A stretch of 64,000 bases of DNA from Pseudoduganella namucuonensis (lineage in GTDB: Bacteria; Pseudomonadota; Gammaproteobacteria; Burkholderiales; Burkholderiaceae_D). The stretch's first letter is position 1, and every line of letters starts with the position of its first letter. Below the pieces are notes generated by a model, which made no database searches, was not told the DNA's origin, and saw nothing but the letters and a program-made list of their open reading frames with translations. The position numbers were made by a program, and so were the translations under genes. Shown here piece by piece: positions 34,663 to 42,826 of the stretch. Where the stretch lies: the NCBI RefSeq assembly GCF_900116645.1, contig NZ_FPBO01000034.1:37601-101600 (forward strand). Direction: 5' to 3'.

Positions 34663-36144
34663 GTGAGAACCGCGACCGTCATAGGGCTGACCACCGACAG
34701 GCGGCCGATCCGCGCCTACGCGGACGGCGGCCATTCCGACTACCGCACGGACAAGACCCGTGTGCTGCTGCTGGGTCCCGAGGGCTGGGACGCCGCGCCG
34801 CTGCTGGCGTGGTTCGACACCGCCGCCGGCCTGCGCGAGCGCATCGCGCTTTCGGCCGTCGCCGATCCCGCTCCGCTGGCCAGCTATCCGCCGCAGGGCG
34901 AGGCCTACGCCGCCGCGCCGGAGGCGCATTGCCTGTGGCGCTGGATCGGCCTGCAGGCGCCGGACCTCGTGGTGGCGGTGCGAACCGGTGCGCGCGATGA
35001 CGGCCTGGCGGCGCGGCTGCCGCATGCCGCCGCGGCGGGCGTGGGTGCGATACCCGTGGTCGCCGTGGCCGCGCTGAACGCGGAAACCCTGGCGCCGTTG
35101 CTGGCGGAATGGCGCGGCGGCCATTCCCCCGCGCGCGCGGAGATGTGGCGCCGCCTGGCGCGCGAGCCGCACGAGATCGCGCGCCTGCTCAGCGCCAAAT
35201 ACGCGACCGCGCTCGAGCAGCCGGTCTACATTCCCGCCATGGCGCTGCTCTGCCGTCTCCGGCTGGGCGACACCGCGGCGGTCGAAGCCATCGTCGCGCC
35301 CTACGTGGACGGGCGCAAAAGCGCGCTGGCCAATCTCACCAGCAGCCACTTCGCCGGCCACCTGCTGTTCGGCGCGCTGGCGCGGGCGACCGGCAAGCGG
35401 GCCTACCTGGACCTGGCGCGGGCGGCGGCCGATCTGGCCTTCGACAACGGCGAGCCGCTGGAGGCCATGCCGCTGCACGACGAGATGAGCGACTCGCTGT
35501 TCCTGGTCTGCCCGCTGCTGGCGCAGGTCGGCGCGCTGACCGGGGAGCGCCGCTACGCCGACATGTGCGTGCGCCACATGCGCCACATGCGGCGCCTGAC
35601 GCTGCGCGCCGACGCGCTCCACCGCCACTCGCCGCTGTCCGACACCGCCTGGGGGCGCGGCAACGGCTTCGCGGCGCTGGGCCTGCTGTTCAGCCTCGAA
35701 TACCTGCCGCGCGGGCACGAGGCCTGGCCCGCCGTGCTGAAGGACTTCCAGGCGCACATGGCGGCGCTGCTCGCGCACCAGGACGCGTCGGGCATGTGGC
35801 GGCAGGTGATCGACCTGCCGGGCAGCTTCCCGGAATTGAGCGCCACCTGCATGATCGCGGCGGCGCTGGCGCGCGGCGTGCGGCGCGGATGGCTGCCGTC
35901 CGGGGCGCACGGGGACGCGCTGGCGCGCGCCTGGTACGGCATCCGCATGCGCGTTTCGGCCGAGGGGGAACTGGTGGATGTCTGCGCCGGCACCGGCAAG
36001 CAAACCAGCCTGCAAGCCTATATCGGCCGCCCGGCGCTGCTGGGCGCGGACCCGCGCGGCGGCGCGATGGCGCTGCTCGCCGCCACGGAACTGATGGGGG
36101 TGGAAAAAGAGGGCGAAAAAGGGGTCAGGTTCGGTATTTTTTAA
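34663..36144 (+). CDS. GH105-type unsaturated rhamnogalacturonyl/glucuronyl hydrolase
   Basis: The 493-residue protein starts with GTG after GGAGAG. The first 150 residues are an extra alpha/beta domain of unclear role. The rest is a six-hairpin (alpha/alpha)6 barrel with the GH105 residues LHDEMSDSLFLVCPLLAQVG, HSPLSDTAWGRGNGFAALGLL and QVIDLPGSFPELSATCMIA. GH105 enzymes remove the unsaturated uronic acid left by polysaccharide lyases, so it acts after the PL9-like lyase. No signal peptide is seen, so the step is probably cytoplasmic. The last codons (GVRFGIF and stop) are supplied by a long palindromic repeat (36115-36166), so the natural C-terminus may have been replaced. Confidence 0.82.
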   Translation: MRTATVIGLTTDRRPIRAYADGGHSDYRTDKTRVLLLGPEGWDAAPLLAWFDTAAGLRERIALSAVADPAPLASYPPQGEAYAAAPEAHCLWRWIGLQAPDLVVAVRTGARDDGLAARLPHAAAAGVGAIPVVAVAALNAETLAPLLAEWRGGHSPARAEMWRRLAREPHEIARLLSAKYATALEQPVYIPAMALLCRLRLGDTAAVEAIVAPYVDGRKSALANLTSSHFAGHLLFGALARATGKRAYLDLARAAADLAFDNGEPLEAMPLHDEMSDSLFLVCPLLAQVGALTGERRYADMCVRHMRHMRRLTLRADALHRHSPLSDTAWGRGNGFAALGLLFSLEYLPRGHEAWPAVLKDFQAHMAALLAHQDASGMWRQVIDLPGSFPELSATCMIAAALARGVRRGWLPSGAHGDALARAWYGIRMRVSAEGELVDVCAGTGKQTSLQAYIGRPALLGADPRGGAMALLAATELMGVEKEGEKGVRFGIF

Positions 36145-36166
36145 TACCGAACCTGACCCCTTTTTC
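36115..36166. repeat. Perfect 24-bp inverted repeat (REP-like) at the GH105 3' end
   Basis: A 24-base arm (GAAAAAGGGGTCAGG, then TTCGGTATT) is repeated exactly in reverse complement after a four-T loop. GGGGTCAGG-type palindromes are dispersed repeats in many proteobacteria, often linked to REP-associated transposases. This copy contains the stop codon of the GH105 gene and will form a very stable RNA hairpin, so it also acts as terminator or RNA stabiliser. Confidence 0.8.
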
Positions 36167-36171
36167 GGAAC

Positions 36172-36200
36172 AAAAAAAAGCCCGCTACTGAGAGCGGGCT
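36172..36200 (-). terminator. Intrinsic terminator on the minus strand
   Basis: AGCCCGCT and AGCGGGCT form an 8-bp stem with a six-base loop. On the plus strand it is preceded by eight A, which is a U-tract for leftward transcripts. It ends either the esterase/deacetylase mRNA from the right or a small RNA (36172-36320). Confidence 0.75.
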
Positions 36201-36320
36201 AAATCCAATTCTTTTGAAGAGTTGGAGGAGACAAGTGCAATTATGCTGTGTTTCTGCGTTCCGATCCAATTTTTTATTGCGATAGCTGATATTCCCTACG
36301 CGAATATCAGATGATTTGTC
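36172..36320 (-). ncRNA. Candidate small RNA with anti-Shine-Dalgarno loop
   Basis: Leftward from about 36320 the sequence holds a perfect 9-bp hairpin (CTGATATTC/GAATATCAG, 36286-36310), an unpaired stretch with CTCCTCCAAC (36221-36230) complementary to ribosome-binding sites, and the strong terminator at 36172-36200. This is the layout of many regulatory RNAs that block translation. No clear promoter was found, and the stretch could instead be the 3' untranslated end of the esterase gene. On the plus strand the same bases read as a good ribosome site before a 23-codon frame. Confidence 0.35.
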
Positions 36321-36359
36321 CTTGACGGCTGATTAACTTCAGCCGGCCACGGGCGGCCC

Positions 36360-38576
36360 TCACTGGCACAGCGATTTCGTGTCCAGCGCCGGCAAGGCCG
36401 GGGAGGGTACGGCCAGCGCGATGCCGCGCTGTTTCGCTACCCGGTCGATGACGCCGCCGCCGCCCGGCTCCGCGTACGCCGGATCGGCCTGCGCCTGGGC
36501 CAGCGTCACGTAGCGCGCGCCCGCCGTGCCGAGCCGGGACATGACCTCCGGCAGCGTCTCCGCGCTCCAGCCGCCCATGTGCGTGAGCAGCACCTGGGGA
36601 ATGACGCGGCCGAACACCCGTTTCGAATCGGCCTTCATGCGGGCGATCTCACTATCGACGCGGGCGTAGTAGTGCGCCTTCATGGCCGCGATCGCGGCGG
36701 TGTCGCCCTTGGCGGCGCAGCGCGCGTAGGCGTCCGTGTAGTCCCAGTCGCTGAACGACAGGCTGACATCGGCGATGCGATAGCCGCGTTCCTTCAGGTA
36801 GGCGAAGGCCTCTGTTTTGCGGCCCTCGCCGACGTTGAGGTAGGGGAAGCGCAGGTAGCGCCAGTCCGCGCCCGCCATGCGGGACGTGACGGCCGGCTCG
36901 CCCGCCGCCACGTCGGCCTTCCATGCCTCCATCGACGGAGCCCGCTCCAGGCTCATGTGGGTGTAGGTGTGGTTGGCCAGCGGGTAGCCGGCCTTGCGCC
37001 AGGCGTCGAGGGCCGCGCCGCCGTCCGGCGCGTTATTCAGCTTGACGGCGTTGACGAAACCGTAGGCCTCGGCCACGCCGTGCGCCTTCAGCGTCCTCAC
37101 GTGCGATTCGGCGATCCCCGGCCAGGTCATCCCCGGCGGCAGCTTGCCGTGCGCGGGCAGGTCGTCGATGGTGAAGGCCACGTCGAAGGGCTCGGCCGGA
37201 CGCTGCGAGCGGAACGGCATCGCCGGCAGGCCCGCCCGGTTGACCAGGTTGGGCTGGGCCGCCTCGTCCCAGCCGAAGCGCACCGCCACCGGCGCCGCCA
37301 CCTTCGGGCTGGTGACGACCACCTTGCCGTCCCTGATTTCGGCCGTGCCGGCGTGATAGCGGCCGTCCGCGCCGGCGATGTCGAACCAGCCCAGGGGCTT
37401 GCCGTCGCGCGCGGCCAGGCCATCGGCGTGGTCGAAGCTCAGCACGGCCCGCGCGCCGTCCACCGCGAGCGCGCGGAACACCGGCCCGGACGCCACGATT
37501 TCGGCGCGTCCATAGGTCCTGGCCAGCGCCAGGTTGGCCAGCCGCAGGCCGATCGACTTCTTGTCGCGTGGATGGATGTCGGCCAGGTCGTCGGTCAGGT
37601 CGTTGGTGCCTATCATGCCGGTGCCGGGGATGCGTAGCGCGTCGGCCTGGGCCTCCCACATGCGCGGCAGCGTTTGCGGATCGATCACGGTGGCGCGCCG
37701 CACGGTGTGGTACAGGTGCGGCGCCAGCTGCGTGTAATAGAAGGGGAATTCGATGCCCCAGTGCCGGCGCCATTCGCCGACCAGCGCCTCCATCTTGCCG
37801 ACGTAGAGGCCCGCGTCCTCGCCGTCTGCGACGTTGGATTCGCCCTGGTACCACAGCACGCCCTTGATGGCGGAGGGCGCCAGGCCGGCGACCATGCCGT
37901 TGAACAGGACCGCGTCCTGGCCGGAGCCCGGCGTCCAGGGCTCGATGCGGGTGCCGCCCCAGCTGGCGTCTATCATGCCCACCGGCGTTTTCAGTTCCTG
38001 GTGCAGGCGCCGCCCGAAGAAATACGCGGCCGCCGAGAACTTGATCGCCTCGATGGACGCGGGCGAGCAGCGCTCCCACTTGCCCTCCACGTCCGCGCCG
38101 GGCTGGCTGGACTTTTTGCGCGCCACCTTGAACAGGCGGAGTTCAGGGTGGCTGGCGGCGGCGATCTCCTCCTGGGCGTTGAAGGTGGGCAGCTGTCCCT
38201 GGCGCTCGCCGAGCGGCTTTTCCATGTTGGACTGGCCCGCGCCCAGCCACACCTCGCCCACCAGCACGTCCTGGATCACGATCTCGTTGGCCTTGCCGCG
38301 CACGGAGACCGAGGTGGCGGCCGGCTGGCCCTTGCTCAGGTCCAGGTCCACCCGCCAGCGCCCGTCGGCGCCGGCGCGCGCGCGCTTGTTCTGCGCGCCG
38401 AAGCGCACGTTGACCTCTTCCCCGGGATCGGCCCAGCCCCAGACGGGAACGCGCTCCCCGCGCTGCAGCACCGCGTGGTCGGACAGCACGGCGGGCAGCC
38501 GCACCGCGGCGTGAACCACCGAAGAGAGCGACAGGAGGACGAGGAGCGGCAGCAGGGGCAGGGCGGTTCGTGGCAT
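36360..38576 (-). CDS. Fusion of sialate O-acetylesterase-like (SGNH) and NodB polysaccharide deacetylase
   Basis: The 738-residue secreted protein (signal to about VVHAAVRLP) has two enzymes. The N-terminal two thirds match the sialate 9-O-acetylesterase family: GAGQSNMEKPL with the nucleophile serine, IDASWGGTRIEPWTP, GVLWYQGESN and a late Asp-x-x-His in DIHPRDK. From about residue 490 a NodB (CE4) domain follows, with AFTIDDLPAHG, the zinc-site NHTYTHMS and RFPYLNVGEG. It probably strips acetyl groups from polysaccharide, at both sugar hydroxyls and another position. The start MPRTALPLL gives a clean signal peptide; upstream residues look non-coding. It belongs to the pectin locus by position. 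Confidence 0.85.
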   Translation of the reverse strand: MPRTALPLLPLLVLLSLSSVVHAAVRLPAVLSDHAVLQRGERVPVWGWADPGEEVNVRFGAQNKRARAGADGRWRVDLDLSKGQPAATSVSVRGKANEIVIQDVLVGEVWLGAGQSNMEKPLGERQGQLPTFNAQEEIAAASHPELRLFKVARKKSSQPGADVEGKWERCSPASIEAIKFSAAAYFFGRRLHQELKTPVGMIDASWGGTRIEPWTPGSGQDAVLFNGMVAGLAPSAIKGVLWYQGESNVADGEDAGLYVGKMEALVGEWRRHWGIEFPFYYTQLAPHLYHTVRRATVIDPQTLPRMWEAQADALRIPGTGMIGTNDLTDDLADIHPRDKKSIGLRLANLALARTYGRAEIVASGPVFRALAVDGARAVLSFDHADGLAARDGKPLGWFDIAGADGRYHAGTAEIRDGKVVVTSPKVAAPVAVRFGWDEAAQPNLVNRAGLPAMPFRSQRPAEPFDVAFTIDDLPAHGKLPPGMTWPGIAESHVRTLKAHGVAEAYGFVNAVKLNNAPDGGAALDAWRKAGYPLANHTYTHMSLERAPSMEAWKADVAAGEPAVTSRMAGADWRYLRFPYLNVGEGRKTEAFAYLKERGYRIADVSLSFSDWDYTDAYARCAAKGDTAAIAAMKAHYYARVDSEIARMKADSKRVFGRVIPQVLLTHMGGWSAETLPEVMSRLGTAGARYVTLAQAQADPAYAEPGGGGVIDRVAKQRGIALAVPSPALPALDTKSLCQ

Positions 38577-38683
38577 GGCGGTCCGGGCGGTGTGATGAAA
38601 TGGCCGGCGGCGGGGCGCCGCGAGTCCATCGATTATCCGGATCGCCCCGCGCATGTCCAGCCGCCCGGGGCGCGATACGGCGA

Positions 38684-39061
38684 TTACTCAGCAGGTTGAT
38701 CGGCCTTGCGTTCGACGATCACATAATGCTTCTTCACGGGTTCGAGCACTTCGAACACGCCCCGGAAGCCGGCCGGAATGACCAGCGCCGATCCCGGCCC
38801 GGCTTCGACGGCGTGGCCGTCGTCGTCGATCAGCCGGCAGCGGCCCTCGGTGACGAAGAAGAATTCATCCTTGTTGGGCGCGAACGCGATGCGCCAACTG
38901 CCGACCTCGCAGGCCCACACGCCCGCGTGCACCTCGCCGCTATGGTTGGTGAAGTGGTTCCACGTGGTGCGGCGCGGATTGCCGTCCAGGCGGCGCTCCT
39001 CGCGCGGATGGTCGTATTCGGGCGTCGGCGCCCGGGCGCTGAAATCGGTAATGGCTGGCAT
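38684..39061 (-). CDS. Cupin-domain protein
   Basis: The 125-residue protein is a single cupin barrel of the Cupin_3/EutQ-like kind: motif 1 around GVWACEVGSWRIAFAPNKDEFFFVTEG and motif 2 around GPGSALVIPAGFRGVFEV. Typical cupin metal histidines are mostly absent, as in many Cupin_3 members. It lies upstream of the esterase/deacetylase gene on the same strand, 107 bases before its start. A role in sugar-acid or amino-compound metabolism is possible but not shown. Confidence 0.78.
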   Translation of the reverse strand: MPAITDFSARAPTPEYDHPREERRLDGNPRRTTWNHFTNHSGEVHAGVWACEVGSWRIAFAPNKDEFFFVTEGRCRLIDDDGHAVEAGPGSALVIPAGFRGVFEVLEPVKKHYVIVERKADQPAE

Positions 39062-39107
39062 GACGGAATTGGCGGATTGAAAACCCGGCGATTGTACCCC
39101 GCCCGAT

Positions 39108-40082
39108 TCAGTCCAGCGGGATCACCCGGTCGCCATCACCGGGCACGCAGCCGGACGCGATGGGCGTCCAGCCGCGGTGCACCACGACCCGCTTGTCGTC
39201 GTGGCAGATCTCGACCCGCTCGGCGCCGGGCACGCGCCCGCGGATGAAGCCCTCGATGGACGAGGGCAGACTGACGCGCAGCTTCATCCCGGCGCGGTCC
39301 GGCGCCGGATGGTCGTCGAGGTGCAGCAATGGCATGAACAGGGGCGCCAGCATCAGCAGGCGCGAGCCGACATCGACCGGCTCCGGCGCGTAACCCTCGG
39401 CGCGTAGCCAGTCCTGGGCGCGCCCGCGCAGGCCGGCGCCGTCCTCCAGGCCGCCCCACGCCACGGCCAGCAGCTCCACCAGCCACTGGTTGCAGTTCTG
39501 ATAATCCAGGCCGTAGGCGTAGGCGTTGGCGCTGTATCGGCCAGCCAGCAGGCGCAGCACGCGCGGCGTGTCGAGCAGGGCGCTCCGCAGCGGCGCCACC
39601 GCGCCGGCCGGGACGCGCACCAGCGAGATGTAGCCCAGCGCGGGATCGTCCGTGCCCATGGCGAAGCCGGCCAGGCCCTGGTCGAAGATGCGTGGACGGC
39701 CCTCGTCGCATGCGTAGTACAGCTGGCGCGCGGCCCAGGCGCCGTTGTCGGCGCGCCAGGCCAGCGCGGCGTGCGAATAGCGGATGCCGAAGCGAGACAG
39801 GTCCAGGCCGGAACGGCTCACCAGCGCGAGGCCGCCATCGCTGGCGGCCAGTTCCTCGCGCACCACGGCGGCGAAACGCAGCAGCTTGTCCTGTTCGACG
39901 GCGCTCAACTCGGGGGAAATGTCGCAGAAGCGCGACGATCCGGGGTTGCCGGACGCGGAGGCGTTCGATGCGCCGGCCGTCGTGCTGGCGGCCGCGCCGC
40001 CGGCCGCGCACGCAATCGCGCAGGCCGCCGCGCAGGCGGCGAACGCCGGCGCGCGGACGCGGACACGGCGGCGTGGCGTCAA
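39108..40082 (-). CDS. DUF2145-family exported protein
   Basis: The 324-residue protein starts with TTG, which overlaps the preceding stop in TTGA, so the two genes are coupled. An Ala/Cys-rich hydrophobic leader (to about residue 35) suggests export. The body has the DUF2145 features RYSHAALAWR, NDNGAW-like turns (ADNGAW), LYYACDEGRPRIFDQGLAGF and YGLDYQNCNQWLVELLA. This Cys/His arrangement resembles papain-like NlpC/P60-type folds, so a peptidase or amidase activity is possible but unproven. Confidence 0.75.
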   Translation of the reverse strand: MTPRRRVRVRAPAFAACAAACAIACAAGGAAASTTAGASNASASGNPGSSRFCDISPELSAVEQDKLLRFAAVVREELAASDGGLALVSRSGLDLSRFGIRYSHAALAWRADNGAWAARQLYYACDEGRPRIFDQGLAGFAMGTDDPALGYISLVRVPAGAVAPLRSALLDTPRVLRLLAGRYSANAYAYGLDYQNCNQWLVELLAVAWGGLEDGAGLRGRAQDWLRAEGYAPEPVDVGSRLLMLAPLFMPLLHLDDHPAPDRAGMKLRVSLPSSIEGFIRGRVPGAERVEICHDDKRVVVHRGWTPIASGCVPGDGDRVIPLD

Positions 40083-40534
40083 GTGCCGAGCGGGCGCGCG
40101 GCCAGCTCGCCGTACCACTCGTCGGCCAGCACCAGGTAGAAGGCCTTGCGCGTGTCGTTGCGGGCGAACTCGATGCCGTACACGCGGTTCTGCGCATACA
40201 CCATGTCGCCCTTGTCCAGCCGCTGCTGGTCGAAGGTGGTCTGCGGCAGGTCGAGCACGATGCGCATTTGCGGCTCGTCGCCCTGCATGGTCACGCGGGC
40301 CATGCCGGCGCGGCCCGGGGTCTGGGCGATGTCGATGATGTGGTAGGCGCCGTCGGCGGTCTTGTTGCCGCCGGTCGAACTGTTGCTGGAACCGCTCAGC
40401 GAGTCGGACACGCTGCCGCTGGAGGCGGAACCGGCGCTGGAGGCGGAGGAGGTGGAGCTGCCGGCCTGCGCGTTCAGGCACAGGGCCAGCGCGGCGGCGA
40501 TACTGGCGAGGCGAAGTGGGGATGGAATATGCAC
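40079..40534 (-). CDS. Exported protein with Ser-rich low-complexity linker
   Basis: The 151-residue protein starts with GTG after AAGGATCC and has a signal peptide (cleavage near NAQAGSS). Residues 25-58 are a Ser/Ala/Gly/Asn linker. The folded part (YHIIDIAQTPGRAGMARVTMQ, RIVLDLPQTTFDQQRLDKGD, VYAQNRVYGIEFARNDTRKAFYLVL) is beta-rich. No domain family is recognised. Translational overlap with the DUF2145 gene indicates that the two exported proteins act together, perhaps as a processing pair in the envelope (inference). Confidence 0.7.
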   Translation of the reverse strand: MHIPSPLRLASIAAALALCLNAQAGSSTSSASSAGSASSGSVSDSLSGSSNSSTGGNKTADGAYHIIDIAQTPGRAGMARVTMQGDEPQMRIVLDLPQTTFDQQRLDKGDMVYAQNRVYGIEFARNDTRKAFYLVLADEWYGELAARPLGT

Positions 40535-40637
40535 AACGGATCCTTGGAATGCGGTTACATGGCTGAGCCGACATGATAACGCATGACCGTGCGGTTTCGG
40601 GTAGCATGGCTCTTCTTTCCACTCACACCACACCGCC

Positions 40638-41249
40638 ATGATCGAACTGCACCACCTGAACGCGTCCCGTTCCCGCCGCATCACCTGGCTGCTCGAAGAG
40701 CTGGGCCTGGAATACAAGCTGTTTCAATACGAGCGCGACGCCAAGACGCACCTGGCGCCGCCCGAGCTGGCGCAAATCCACCCGCTGGGCAAGGCGCCCG
40801 TGCTGCGCGACGACGGCCAGGTGCTGATCGAGTCCGGCGCCATCGTCGAATACCTGGTGCGCAAGTACGGGAACGGCCGCTTCGCCCCGGCGCCGGACAC
40901 GCCGGACTACAACCGCTACATCCAGTTCCTGCACTACGCCGAGGGTTCGGCCATGCTGCCGCTGATGCTCAAGCTGTACACCGGCCGCCTGGGCGAGGGC
41001 GGCGCGCCGCTGCAGCCGCGCATCGAGAGCGAACTGAAAAACCACCTGGGCTACCTGGACCGGGAACTGGAAGGCCGCGAGTACTTCGTCGGCGACGAAC
41101 TCACCGGCGCGGACGTGCAGCTGTCGTTCGTGGCGCAGATGGCCCTGCGCTTCGCCGGCCGCGAGGCCTATCCCAACCTCACCGCCTTCGCCGACCGCAT
41201 CGAGGCGCGTCCCGCCTATCGGAAGGCCATCGCCGCGCACGGCGCGTGA
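40638..41249 (+). CDS. Glutathione S-transferase
   Basis: The 203-residue protein has the GST N-terminal domain (LHHLNASRSRRITWLLEELGLEYK, IESGAIVEYLVRKYG) and the helical C-terminal domain (GREYFVGDELTGADVQLSFVAQM). The Asn-Ala-Ser-Arg-Ser start fits the bacterial Ser-type GST-like group. It is 104 bases from the divergent exported-protein gene and 50 bases before the ferritin-like gene, so the latter may be co-transcribed. The substrate is unknown. Confidence 0.9.
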   Translation: MIELHHLNASRSRRITWLLEELGLEYKLFQYERDAKTHLAPPELAQIHPLGKAPVLRDDGQVLIESGAIVEYLVRKYGNGRFAPAPDTPDYNRYIQFLHYAEGSAMLPLMLKLYTGRLGEGGAPLQPRIESELKNHLGYLDRELEGREYFVGDELTGADVQLSFVAQMALRFAGREAYPNLTAFADRIEARPAYRKAIAAHGA

Positions 41250-41298
41250 GCGGCGCGCGGATTTGCTAAACTGCGTCCTTTTTGCTTCAAGGACCACC

Positions 41299-42099
41299 AT
41301 GGCGGTACCAACCGAACTGCGCGCCCGCGCGCTGCAATGCCTGCTCGAACGCGACCCGGCCGCCAAGGCGGCCGCGGTCGCGGCGATGGCCGCGGCGGAC
41401 CTGGCGGGCGAGCGCACGCTGGACGCGGACGCCGCGTTGGCGACCCCGCCCGGCATCCCCGGCCGCCCGGAGCGCCCCGAACTTGTGCCGCCGCTGAAGG
41501 TGGGGCGCCGCTCCATGGCGACCGTGGAGGGGCGCGCCATGCTGATCCATGCGCTGGCCCACATCGAGTTCAACGCCGTCAACCTGGCACTGGACGCGCT
41601 GTGGCGCTTCCCCGGCATGCCGGAGCGGTATTACACCGACTGGCTGCGCGTGGCGAAGGAGGAGGCCACGCACTTCTCCATGCTGTCGGCCCACCTGCAG
41701 ACCCTGGGCTACGCCTATGGCGACTTCCCGGCCCACGACAGCCTGTGGGAAATGGTCGCCAAGACCTGCGACGACGCGATGGCGCGCATGGCCCTGGTGC
41801 CGCGCACGCTGGAGGCGCGCGGCCTGGACGCGATCCCGCCGCTGCGCGCCAAGCTGGCGCAGGCGGGCGACCTGGAGGCGGCCAACATCCTGGACATCAT
41901 CCTGCGCGACGAGATCGGCCACGTTGAAATCGGCAACCGCTGGTACGGCCACCTGTGCGCGCAACGCGGCCTGGAGCCGCGCGCGACCTACGCCGAGCTG
42001 GCGCTGCGCTACAAGGCGCCGCCGCTGCGCGGCCCCTTCAACATCGAGGCGCGCCGCCAGGCCGGCTTCACCGAGGGGGAGTTGGACGCGCTGTCCTGA
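41299..42099 (+). CDS. DUF455-family ferritin-like protein (MiaE-related fold)
   Basis: The 266-residue helical protein has two carboxylate/His motifs, HIEFNAVNLALDALWRF with AKEEATHFSML, and later LRDEIGHVEIGNRWY. These are the four-helix-bundle di-iron ligands of ferritin-like proteins. DUF455 members are related to tRNA hydroxylase MiaE, but their substrate is unknown. ATG 41299 follows TTCAAGGACC. It is convergent with the response-regulator gene. Confidence 0.82.
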   Translation: MAVPTELRARALQCLLERDPAAKAAAVAAMAAADLAGERTLDADAALATPPGIPGRPERPELVPPLKVGRRSMATVEGRAMLIHALAHIEFNAVNLALDALWRFPGMPERYYTDWLRVAKEEATHFSMLSAHLQTLGYAYGDFPAHDSLWEMVAKTCDDAMARMALVPRTLEARGLDAIPPLRAKLAQAGDLEAANILDIILRDEIGHVEIGNRWYGHLCAQRGLEPRATYAELALRYKAPPLRGPFNIEARRQAGFTEGELDALS

Positions 42100-42123
42100 G
42101 CTGCGCGTGGGAAGACCGACAGC

Positions 42124-42825
<702 letters not shown>

Positions 42826-42826
42826 G

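Noticed and set aside
36243..36314. A 23-codon plus-strand frame after GTTGGAGGAG.
   Set aside because: The ribosome site is good but the spacing is long (about 12 bases) and the peptide is not recognisable. The same bases are better explained as the anti-Shine-Dalgarno part of a leftward RNA or 3' end.
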